From positions 1 through 51,782 of the forward strand of contig JAMDCP010000005.1 of NCBI GenBank assembly GCA_023489335.1: DNA of 51,782 bases, in the 5' to 3' direction. This document shows, piece after piece, positions 1 to 7,589 of this stretch; positions within the stretch are counted from its first letter, which is position 1; each line of letters begins with the position of its first letter. The position numbers and the translations under genes are program-made. The DNA comes from Deltaproteobacteria bacterium. Its GTDB lineage: Bacteria > SZUA-79 > Acidulodesulfobacterales > Acidulodesulfobacteraceae. Below the pieces are notes generated by a model. The model was not told the origin of the DNA and did no database searches. It saw only the letters and a list, made by a program, of their open reading frames with translations.

Positions 1-822
1 ATGATGCACTTGAATTTTATCTAAGTTTTTATCGCCTATATTCATATGCATATGCAATATATCCCTTTCCTTTACATAATCCTTAATTTTTTGCCAGTTG
101 TGAATAGATTCCATTTCAATAACATTTTTCCCATCGATATTAACCATGACATTTTTAAACCCGTCGGTCGTCTTTTTGTAATCCCGCAATATTCCAAGGG
201 ACGGTTTTTGATTGCCAGGGTTGCCCTTACCGGTTTGCAGCTCATTATTGAAATTATAGACAGACGGCATTTCAGTTATAGAGTATTCCACTTTTTTATA
301 ATTATTCGGATGCTTAATTGTAATAATTCCGGGAGAAATGTTATCAGGATTGATATTTATATTATTTTGCTTTAATGAAAAATAGTTTTTTAAAGTTAAA
401 TCCGATAATTTAAATTCGTTATTAAAATTATTGTCCGCCCCAAAATTATTTTCCTTTCTTTTAAGATTAATTTCCATAAATTTATCTTTAGACATTATTA
501 TGTTTTTAATTGTGGTATTCCTTCCATATGCCGTCATTGATTGAAACGACGCCCCCTGAACTTCCACAAAATTATTTTTAAGAAATATATCATTGTAATT
601 ATTTCTGACATCTTTATCGATAAAGCCATAAGTATTGCACAAAAAATCCTCGCCGTTTTTAATTATAAAACCGGCATTCAAAAGCGATTTAATCTCCCGT
701 TCCCCGTTCGCGATATCTTTGAGTTTACTTTTGTTTTCTAAAGAACGAGATAAACCCTCTTTACCTTCATTTTTGATTTTACCGCCTAAAAATTTATTGT
801 CTTCACCGATATTAAGTTCCAT
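1..822 (-). CDS. Unrecognised protein, 3' end cut by the left window edge
   Basis: An open minus-strand frame of 274 codons runs from an ATG to the window edge without a stop. The ATG is preceded by AAGGAG (832-837) at 9-nt spacing, which fixes the start. The protein begins MELNIGEDNKFLGGKIKN. It is rich in Asn, Lys and Ile, hydrophilic, and shows no signal peptide, membrane segment or catalytic motif that I know. The Asn-rich composition resembles the FliK-like proteins elsewhere in this window, so a flagellar or secreted role is possible, but that is only a guess. It is divergent from cysS across a 256-bp gap. The plus-strand ORFs overlapping it are shadows. Confidence 0.72.
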   Translation of the reverse strand, partial: MELNIGEDNKFLGGKIKNEGKEGLSRSLENKSKLKDIANGEREIKSLLNAGFIIKNGEDFLCNTYGFIDKDVRNNYNDIFLKNNFVEVQGASFQSMTAYGRNTTIKNIIMSKDKFMEINLKRKENNFGADNNFNNEFKLSDLTLKNYFSLKQNNININPDNISPGIITIKHPNNYKKVEYSITEMPSVYNFNNELQTGKGNPGNQKPSLGILRDYKKTTDGFKNVMVNIDGKNVIEMESIHNWQKIKDYVKERDILHMHMNIGDKNLDKIQVHH

Positions 823-919
823 TAGGCATTGCTCCTTATCATTTTTCGAACAATATTACGATAAATATTTATGATAAAATTAATATATCATTATAATATT
901 TCAATATTATGACAGTTCT

Positions 920-950
920 GTTAAATTTGCGTTAAATTTTTGTTAAATTT
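920..950. promoter_or_regulatory. Three direct GTTAAATTT repeats with 11-bp period
   Basis: GTTAAATTT occurs at 920-928, 931-939 and 942-950, so the units are in phase with one helical turn. The array lies in the 256-bp gap between the divergent left-edge gene and cysS. Direct repeats at 11-bp steps are the known operator layout of OmpR/PhoB-family regulators (for example the TTAACA-type PhoP boxes of Bacillus). Which regulator binds here, and which gene is controlled, is inference. Apart from this array I see only AT-rich sequence in the gap; it may contain the divergent promoters. Confidence 0.5.
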
Positions 951-1078
951 ATGTGTAAAAATGATTAAAAAAATTAGGCAAATATGTTAATATATAACAT
1001 TGCCGTCATTATTTAAGGCCTAAATATAAATAACAGGATTAAAATTAAAATGAATCAAAAAGGCAGTTTATAAAAAAT

Positions 1079-2563
1079 ATGAATAAAAATAATAAGTTAT
1101 ATATTTATAATACCATTGCTTCATCGAAGGAGCTTTTTAAGCCTATCGAGGGGAACAGGGTCTTAATGTATGTTTGCGGAATTACCGCTTATGACCTGTC
1201 CCATATCGGGCATGCCCGCGCATACATTACATTTGATATAATATACAGATACTTAAAACGGCTTGGTTATGATGTTATATATGTAAGGAATTTTACCGAT
1301 ATCGACGATAAGATAATTAAAAGGGCGAACGAAGAGAACACCGCCGTAAGTTCGATTTCCGCAAAATATATAGACGAATACCATAAAGATATGAATGCTC
1401 TTTCCGTTTTACCGCCCACATATGAACCAAGGGCTACCGAAACCATTAAAGAAATGATTGATTTAATAAAAGGCCTTATAGATAAAGGCCATGCGTACGA
1501 GAAAGACGGGGATGTTTTTTTTAGGGTGAACTCTTATAAAGGATACGGAAAACTTTCGCACAAAAACATCGGTGAACTTTTGGCAGGCGCAAGAATCCCT
1601 TTAAACGAAGAAAAGGAAAACCTTCTCGATTTTGCTCTCTGGAAGAGGTCCAAGCAAGGCGAGCCGTCATGGGACAGTCCGTGGGGAAAGGGGAGGCCGG
1701 GCTGGCATATAGAATGTTCTGCAATGAGTATGAAGTTTCTGGGAGAAACCATAGATATTCACGGGGGAGGGTCCGATTTGATATTTCCGCATCATGAAAA
1801 CGAGATAGCCCAATCCGAAAGCTATACTGGAAAGAAGTTTGTAAATTACTGGATTCACAATGGATTTGTCAATATAAACAATGAAAAGATGTCCAAATCG
1901 CTTAAAAATTTTATTACTGTCAGGGATTTGCTTGAAAGATACCATCCCGAGGTTATAAGGCTTTTTTTTATGTTTACCCATTACAGGTCGTTTATAGATT
2001 TTTCGTTTGAGGGGCTTGAAAGCGCAAAACACAGTCTTATGAGGCTTTATCAGGCCATAAATTTATATAAAGGCTTTAAAGATAAGGTAGATAAGGGCAA
2101 TATTAAGATTAATTATTTAAATAGGGAAACGGAAGAAATTAAAGATTTTAATAACGATTTTTATGATGCAATGAATGACGATTTTAATACCCCTTCGGCT
2201 TTATCGGTAATTTTCAACCTTGTAAGAAAAATTAATAAAATTATTAATGATTCTTTATTAAGCGGTTTTATAAATCATAACGATTTAAACTTTTTAGATG
2301 AAGCGCTATTATTCATTTCCTTAGTTTCGGACATATTTGGAATTTTAAAAGCAAATCCGGAACTTTTCATTGAAACGAACCTTAAGGATATATCAAAAAT
2401 ATCTTTAACGGAAGAAGAAATACAGGCTTTCATCGAAAAACGGAATATGTTAAGGCAAAAAAGGGAATATAAAATGGCGGACGAAATTAGGAATATGCTG
2501 CTGGAAAAAGGGGTATTGCTGGAAGATTCCAATTATGGAACTACTTTTAAAATAATAAACTAA
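1079..2563 (+). CDS. cysS: Cysteinyl-tRNA synthetase
   Basis: Class I aminoacyl-tRNA synthetase that attaches cysteine to tRNA-Cys in the cytoplasm. The 494-residue length is normal for the family. Visible marks are the N-terminal YVCGITAYDLSHIGHAR block with the HIGH motif (residues 42-45) and a zinc-ligand Cys at 33. The HIECSAM and GGGSDLIFPHHENE blocks carry the remaining zinc ligands, and KMSKS is at 270-274. A helical anticodon-binding tail follows. It is first in a row of plus-strand genes. The ATG has no clear Shine-Dalgarno sequence in front of it. No frameshift or missing catalytic block is seen. Confidence 0.97.
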   Translation: MNKNNKLYIYNTIASSKELFKPIEGNRVLMYVCGITAYDLSHIGHARAYITFDIIYRYLKRLGYDVIYVRNFTDIDDKIIKRANEENTAVSSISAKYIDEYHKDMNALSVLPPTYEPRATETIKEMIDLIKGLIDKGHAYEKDGDVFFRVNSYKGYGKLSHKNIGELLAGARIPLNEEKENLLDFALWKRSKQGEPSWDSPWGKGRPGWHIECSAMSMKFLGETIDIHGGGSDLIFPHHENEIAQSESYTGKKFVNYWIHNGFVNINNEKMSKSLKNFITVRDLLERYHPEVIRLFFMFTHYRSFIDFSFEGLESAKHSLMRLYQAINLYKGFKDKVDKGNIKINYLNRETEEIKDFNNDFYDAMNDDFNTPSALSVIFNLVRKINKIINDSLLSGFINHNDLNFLDEALLFISLVSDIFGILKANPELFIETNLKDISKISLTEEEIQAFIEKRNMLRQKREYKMADEIRNMLLEKGVLLEDSNYGTTFKIIN

Positions 2564-2676
2564 TAAAAAGAAGACACTCCCCCTATTATAATGTTAGGAT
2601 ATAAAAGCAGAGCACCCAGAGGGATAAAGCGATGCTTTTATTGGTTGGGGCGGGGTGCGGGGAGGTCTGGGAATAT

Positions 2677-2892
2677 ATGAATATTAAAGAAATGGTAGAG
2701 GAATTTCTTGTTTGCCCAAAATGCCATGGGCATCTTGAGTTCACATCCTTGCCGGAGGATGACAGGAATGGAATTGAAAATCAGCGAAGCTCAAAAAAGA
2801 TATTGGTTTGCAATGCCTGCGAAGTGTATTATCCAATAGAGGATGACATCCCGATACTTCTCATAGAAGAAGCCAAAAAAATAAATGAATAA
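2677..2892 (+). CDS. Trm112/YcaR (UPF0434)-like zinc-ribbon protein
   Basis: Small protein of 71 residues with the two zinc knuckles of the family: CPKC near residues 13-16 and CNAC about 35 residues later. These are followed by the hallmark YYPIEDDIPILL. The bacterial role is poorly defined; the eukaryotic and archaeal relatives activate methyltransferases. The ORF can be extended 15 codons upstream to 2632, but GGAGGT at 2661-2666, 10 nt before the ATG at 2677, decides for the shorter start. In many bacteria this family sits near LPS genes such as lpxK, and here the next gene is a Kdo transferase, so a link to envelope synthesis is plausible. Confidence 0.87.
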   Translation: MNIKEMVEEFLVCPKCHGHLEFTSLPEDDRNGIENQRSSKKILVCNACEVYYPIEDDIPILLIEEAKKINE

Positions 2893-2911
2893 TCTGCGAA
2901 TTAACCCATAA

Positions 2912-4225
2912 ATGGATAATTTTGTAAAAATCAAACAAACTCTGGCGCTTGACAATACCCTTTTTTTAAAAATAAAAGAAAATATTTATGGCGCCGGCTT
3001 TGCAAACGGGGTTCGTTTCAAGCCTAAAAAGTTCTGGCTTTTTGCCGAATCGCTTGGCGAATTTAGATTGGCTTTATACATTATAAACATTATTAATGAT
3101 ATATCGGAAAGAAATAGCGATAAAAATAAACCGCTATTTTTTATTAGCTTCAAGACCAATTCTGTTTACACCCTTGCTAAAAAAATATTAAGTCAGTCCG
3201 CAGATTCTAATAATATAATATATTTTTTTCATCCGGCAGGCATTTTTAAAAAATTATCAAACCTTTATGTATCGGCAATTAAGCCGGATTATTTTATATC
3301 TATCGAACATTTCGTATCTAATAATTTAACCAGGGAACTTTTAAATATTAATGCAAGGATGTGTTTCCTCGATATAAACCCGCTCTTTTTTAAAAAAATC
3401 AAGGCCTTGCCCGTAAAGCATGCACAAACTATTTTTATAACGGTATCCGGCGAGGACAATAAAATTTTTTTAGAAAAAATCATATCTTCAAGTGCTTTAG
3501 ATAATCCATTTCGGATAACCGTTTTACCAGCTCCTTTAAAATTTAATTTAAATTTGGGTAACGGGGATAATGGGAAGAATACCGAAGTTAAACGGGGTAG
3601 CAATAAGGATTTAGTTATATCTTTCGTATCCATTCATAAAAATGAATCAAAATTTATCTTTAATATGATTAAAGAAATTGCGCTCGATAAGGACTTAAAT
3701 AAAAACCGTAATTTAAAATTTATCTTTGCTCCAAGAAACATAAAAATTTCATCAAAATTATTTAAAATTGCCTTAAATTTAAATCTTAAACCTGCATACC
3801 TTAAAAATATTAACGATAAAGACATATCGGCGGGATTTTTGAAAAATAATAGTTTTCAATCGCTTATCGTCAACGATTACGGCAGTCTTGACGCCATATA
3901 TCCGTTGTCGGATATCGTCTATGTCGGGAAAAGCCTGTACGAAAGCGAAAAAGGGGGGCATAATATATTAGAACCGGCCTCGTTCGGAAAAGCTGTAATA
4001 ACGGGAAGTTATGCGTCTAATTTTCGCGATATTATTACCCCTATGGTAAAAAACAACGCCATAACGATTATCACGGAGCACGATTTTAAAAATACTTTAT
4101 ATAAACTTATAAATGACGATAAATTCAGGCGGGATACCGGCTTAAACGCTTTAAAATATTATCTCGAAAAAAGGGATAAATCAAAAGAGGCTTTAATTAA
4201 CTATTTATCCACTAATTTTATATAA
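2912..4225 (+). CDS. waaA: 3-deoxy-D-manno-octulosonate (Kdo) transferase, divergent
   Basis: GT-B glycosyltransferase (GT30) expected to add Kdo to lipid A precursors at the inner membrane. Of 437 residues, the N-terminal half has AESLGEFR, matching the usual HSVGE active-site block. The C-terminal half has FAPRNIKI, then NDYGSL, DIVYVGKSL and the strongly conserved GGHNILEPASFGKAVITG. The usual N-terminal membrane anchor is not obvious; the protein starts MDNFVKIKQTLALDN. The middle is diverged and Asn/Lys-rich, as is general for this genome. Its presence argues for an LPS outer membrane. Start ATG chosen by family fit; no Shine-Dalgarno sequence is visible. Confidence 0.88.
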   Translation: MDNFVKIKQTLALDNTLFLKIKENIYGAGFANGVRFKPKKFWLFAESLGEFRLALYIINIINDISERNSDKNKPLFFISFKTNSVYTLAKKILSQSADSNNIIYFFHPAGIFKKLSNLYVSAIKPDYFISIEHFVSNNLTRELLNINARMCFLDINPLFFKKIKALPVKHAQTIFITVSGEDNKIFLEKIISSSALDNPFRITVLPAPLKFNLNLGNGDNGKNTEVKRGSNKDLVISFVSIHKNESKFIFNMIKEIALDKDLNKNRNLKFIFAPRNIKISSKLFKIALNLNLKPAYLKNINDKDISAGFLKNNSFQSLIVNDYGSLDAIYPLSDIVYVGKSLYESEKGGHNILEPASFGKAVITGSYASNFRDIITPMVKNNAITIITEHDFKNTLYKLINDDKFRRDTGLNALKYYLEKRDKSKEALINYLSTNFI

Positions 4226-4268
4226 CCTTAAATCTAAGGTAAAAAAAACTTTTGCCTATACCAATAAT

Positions 4269-5555
4269 ATGAACCTGCCGATAATAATTTTAACCACTAA
4301 ATTGGCTTTGCTCTTCTTAATATTTTTCTTTTTATTTTTATATATAAGGGTAAGGCTTTTTAAATTAAAAATTAATTTTTTAAATTTTGAACCGTCTAAA
4401 AGGCACAAAAACCTTGTTGAGTTAAACGGGATAATACATTTTCACACTGTTTATTCGGACGGCTCTGGAAAAATAGAGTATATTATTAAAATTGCAAAAA
4501 GGCTCAAAGCCGATTTTTTAATTTCATCCGACCATAATACCTTAAAGCCAAAATATGACGGCTTAGAAGGTTATTACGGCAGACTTCTTTATTTTGCCGC
4601 CGAAGAAATAAATACCGAGTTCGGACATCTTTTGGCGATTGGCATAAATGACGAGGTTAAAAGGGGAAATTACTTTGATGTGTTGTCCAACATTAAAAAA
4701 CAAAACGGCGTTTCTATAATTTGCCACCCGCACAACTGGTGGACTCCCTGGAAAAATTTTAAGGTGAAAGGTTATGACGGGATTGAAATTATAAACCTCG
4801 ATTCCCAATGGAGAGGGATGAACCCGTTGTATATACTGCTTGTTCTTTTAACATACAGGATAAACCCGTTTTATGCGATGCATTTTTTATCGCATAAGCC
4901 GAAAAAAACCATAAAATTTTGGGATAGCGTTCAAAAACATAGGGATTTAAAAACAGGCATAGCCTCGACGGATGCGCATTCCAATGTTAAAATAACAAAA
5001 AATTTTAAAATTAAAATGCCCAGATACGAGGAGTTATTTACGGTTGCAAGGACTCACATTTTGCTTCCCCAAAAGCTCTCGGGGCATCCTGATGCCGATA
5101 AAAAACTTATAGCCGGAGCGATAAAAAACGGTAAATGCTATTTTTCATACGATATGTTTGGCCACCCGCAAGGTTTTTATTTCGAGATATTTTACGATGA
5201 CAGGTTTTATGTTAGCGGCGATACATTAAATATGGATATGGACAAAAAAGATAAAAATGCTATAATATACTCCGGCATTAAGATTAATCCTAAAAGAAAT
5301 ACATTCATTATAAACCTGTTCCAAAACGGCAAAAGAATATATTCTTCAAAAAATAAAGATTTGATATACGAAATAAAATCCGCCGGAATTAAAAACGAGC
5401 CGAAGCCTAGCACAAGCTCACTTCAGCGCAGCGCACCTGAGCCGCAAAATAATATTTCGCGTTCATCTTTTTTTAGGATTGAAATCGATGTATATTTCGG
5501 ATATAAAAAGATAACATACCTTTATTCGAATAACATCGAAGTTTATGAGATTTAA
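4269..5555 (+). CDS. Membrane-anchored PHP-domain metal-dependent phosphoesterase
   Basis: An N-terminal hydrophobic segment (about residues 5-28) is followed by a PHP domain. Metal-ligand motifs are IHFHTVYSDGSG, SSDHNT, a Glu in AAEEINTEFGHLLAIG, ICHPHNWW and STDAHSN. PHP domains hydrolyse phosphoesters using up to three metal ions; the substrate of this branch is unknown. The region after about residue 290 looks like a beta-rich C-terminal domain. It is interrupted near residues 377-394 by a linker (KPSTSSLQRSAPEPQ) whose DNA is GC-rich against its surroundings. It lies between waaA and bioA, so an envelope or metabolic role cannot be chosen. Confidence 0.83.
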   Translation: MNLPIIILTTKLALLFLIFFFLFLYIRVRLFKLKINFLNFEPSKRHKNLVELNGIIHFHTVYSDGSGKIEYIIKIAKRLKADFLISSDHNTLKPKYDGLEGYYGRLLYFAAEEINTEFGHLLAIGINDEVKRGNYFDVLSNIKKQNGVSIICHPHNWWTPWKNFKVKGYDGIEIINLDSQWRGMNPLYILLVLLTYRINPFYAMHFLSHKPKKTIKFWDSVQKHRDLKTGIASTDAHSNVKITKNFKIKMPRYEELFTVARTHILLPQKLSGHPDADKKLIAGAIKNGKCYFSYDMFGHPQGFYFEIFYDDRFYVSGDTLNMDMDKKDKNAIIYSGIKINPKRNTFIINLFQNGKRIYSSKNKDLIYEIKSAGIKNEPKPSTSSLQRSAPEPQNNISRSSFFRIEIDVYFGYKKITYLYSNNIEVYEI

Positions 5556-5574
5556 TTGAACCGATAAAATAAAA

Positions 5575-6924
5575 ATGATTGACATAGAGAAATTAGATAA
5601 AGAATTTGTCTGGCATCCCTTTACTCAGATGCTAAACTGGGAAAGCGAGCAAAACATTGTTATAGAAAGGGGTGAAGGGGTTTATCTTTACGATATTCAC
5701 GGCAACAGGTACATAGACGGCGTATCGTCTCTCTGGGTAAATATCTTTGGACACAATAACAGGGAATTAAACGAAGCTATTAAGGAACAGGTTGACAAAA
5801 TATCCCACAGCACGCTTTTGGGGCTTGCAAATGTTCCATCCGCTATCCTTGCCCAAAAACTTATAGAAATTGCCCCCAAAAATCTTAAAAAGGTTTTCTA
5901 TTCCGATTCCGGTTCAACATCGGTTGAAATAGCCTTAAAGGTTGCGTTTCAATATTTCAAGCAAAAGGGCGCAAAGTTTAAAAATAAGAAAAAAATAATA
6001 GCGGCAACCTCCGCCTATCACGGAGATACCCTGGGAAGCGTTTCCGTCGGCGGGGTAGAACTGTTTCATTCTATTTATAAGCCGCTCCTTTTTGATACTA
6101 TAAGAATTACATACCCTTATTGTTACAGGTGTCCGTTTAATCTTAAATATCCGGAATGCGAACTTCACTGCGCTAAGGAGGCCGAAAAGGTTATCGGCTT
6201 TCATGCGGACGAGGCATGCGCACTAATTATCGAACCCATGATACAGGGAGCTTCGGGTATGATAACTATGCCGGCTGGATATATGAAAAGAATAGAAAAG
6301 GCATGCAAGGATAATAATGTGCTCCTGATATTAGACGAGGTTGCCACCGGGTTTGGCAGAACCGGCAAAATGTTTGCCGCCTTTCACGAGGATATTCATC
6401 CCGATGTAATGTGCATTGCCAAAGGGATTACAGGCGGCTATCTTCCAATGGCGGCAACACTTTTTACCAAGGAAATTTATGAAGGGTTTTTGGGAAATTA
6501 TGAAGACAACAAGACTTTTTTCCATGGACACACTTATACGGGGAACCAGCTTGCCGCAAGCGCAGCCGTTAAATCCGCCGAGCTTTTTGAAAAATATGGC
6601 CTGCTCAATAAAATTAAGCCGTTAATATCTTCTTTCGAGGAAACGCTTAAGGACTTTAAGTCATTGGATATTGTAGGGGATATCAGGAGCATAGGACTTA
6701 TGGCGGGCATAGAATTAGTCAAGAACAGGAAAACGAAGGAGACTTTCGAGCAAAAAGAAAGAATAGGGCATAAAGTTATTCTTAAAGCGCGGGATAATGG
6801 TGTTATTATAAGGCCGCTCGGCGATATTATCGTCATAATGCCGCCTCTCATTATTGACAGGCAAACCCTTGACGAACTTCTATGGGTAGTTTATGATTCT
6901 ATCAAGTCCATAAACATAAATTAG
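5575..6924 (+). CDS. bioA: Adenosylmethionine-8-amino-7-oxononanoate aminotransferase
   Basis: PLP enzyme of biotin synthesis that uses SAM as amino donor to convert KAPA to DAPA. It has 449 residues and opens with the BioA-typical FVWHPFTQM. PLP-site marks are the glycine-serine turn YSDSGSTSVE, the AYHGDTLGSVSVGG block, LILDEVATGFGRTG near 249-260 with the PLP-contacting Asp, and the Schiff-base Lys at 283 in IAKGITGGYLP. Two Cys pairs in YPYCYRCPF and YPECELHCAK are also seen in some BioA-type enzymes. No other biotin gene is nearby. It starts 19 nt after the PHP gene, without a clear Shine-Dalgarno sequence. Confidence 0.95.
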   Translation: MIDIEKLDKEFVWHPFTQMLNWESEQNIVIERGEGVYLYDIHGNRYIDGVSSLWVNIFGHNNRELNEAIKEQVDKISHSTLLGLANVPSAILAQKLIEIAPKNLKKVFYSDSGSTSVEIALKVAFQYFKQKGAKFKNKKKIIAATSAYHGDTLGSVSVGGVELFHSIYKPLLFDTIRITYPYCYRCPFNLKYPECELHCAKEAEKVIGFHADEACALIIEPMIQGASGMITMPAGYMKRIEKACKDNNVLLILDEVATGFGRTGKMFAAFHEDIHPDVMCIAKGITGGYLPMAATLFTKEIYEGFLGNYEDNKTFFHGHTYTGNQLAASAAVKSAELFEKYGLLNKIKPLISSFEETLKDFKSLDIVGDIRSIGLMAGIELVKNRKTKETFEQKERIGHKVILKARDNGVIIRPLGDIIVIMPPLIIDRQTLDELLWVVYDSIKSININ

Positions 6925-6933
6925 CGGGGAAGC

Positions 6934-7563
6934 ATGACTTTCAATCTTAAAGATTTAAATAAAGGCTATATTGGAATTTTTCTACATTGGGCGCTTTCCT
7001 TAGGGTATCCGGGCATTATTTTTTTAATGATTCTGGAGTCCTGCGCCCTTCCGGTTTCATCCGAGGTTGTTTTAGGGTTTTCGGGTTTTTTATCGGGAGA
7101 GGGCAAGATAAACTTTTATCTTGTGGTCTTGAGCGCAACTATTGGAACATTTATCGGCTCATCCCTGCTCTATTATATCGGAAAAAAAGGGGGGAGGCCG
7201 CTAATCGAAAAATACGGGCGATATTTTCTTATTAATAAAAACGATATGGACAAAGCAACCGCATGGTTTAAAAAATATGGAGGTTTTGCGGTATTTGTCG
7301 GTGTCTGTCTGCCTGTCATAAAAACTTACATAGGTTTTCCGCCGGGCGCTTCCCTTATGAATTATAAAAAATTTAGCCTTTACATCATCGCAGGTTCCAT
7401 TATTTATAATACCGGCATAACATACTTAGGTTTGATAGCGGGGGAAAATATAAAGGTTATACTCCCATACTTTAGCAAATTTGGGATTTTCATAATATTG
7501 CTCGTTGCAATATTTATAATGATATACCTTTACAGGCATATCAAACCTTTGCTCAAAAATTAA
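6934..7563 (+). CDS. DedA-family (VTT domain) membrane protein
   Basis: 209-residue integral membrane protein. The DedA signature appears as YPGIIFLMILESCALPVSSEVV near the N-terminus. Later come GSSLLYYIGKKGGRP and the amphipathic FVGVCLPVIKTYIGFPPGASLMNYKKF, a re-entrant-loop block containing the usual Arg/Pro-Gly pattern in altered form. About five hydrophobic segments are seen. Members act as lipid scramblases or flippases, including for undecaprenyl phosphate, and in envelope maintenance. GGGGAAGC just before the ATG may serve as a ribosome site. It follows bioA by 9 nt, so co-transcription is likely. Confidence 0.92.
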   Translation: MTFNLKDLNKGYIGIFLHWALSLGYPGIIFLMILESCALPVSSEVVLGFSGFLSGEGKINFYLVVLSATIGTFIGSSLLYYIGKKGGRPLIEKYGRYFLINKNDMDKATAWFKKYGGFAVFVGVCLPVIKTYIGFPPGASLMNYKKFSLYIIAGSIIYNTGITYLGLIAGENIKVILPYFSKFGIFIILLVAIFIMIYLYRHIKPLLKN

Positions 7564-7589
7564 CATAACCGTCGCGAGTCGTTATTGGC

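Noticed and set aside
541-600. SMTAYGR stretch in the left-edge protein as a YicC-type motif
   Set aside because: YicC has this at its very start; here it is internal and no other YicC feature is present.
46-874. Plus-strand open frames near the left edge
   Set aside because: They are shadows of the minus-strand gene at 1-822, which has a proper ribosome site and runs off the edge.
1050-1073. Seven-codon frame (MNQKGSL) just before cysS, a possible leader peptide
   Set aside because: No ribosome site, no cysteine codons, and no attenuator-like hairpins; short frames are frequent by chance.
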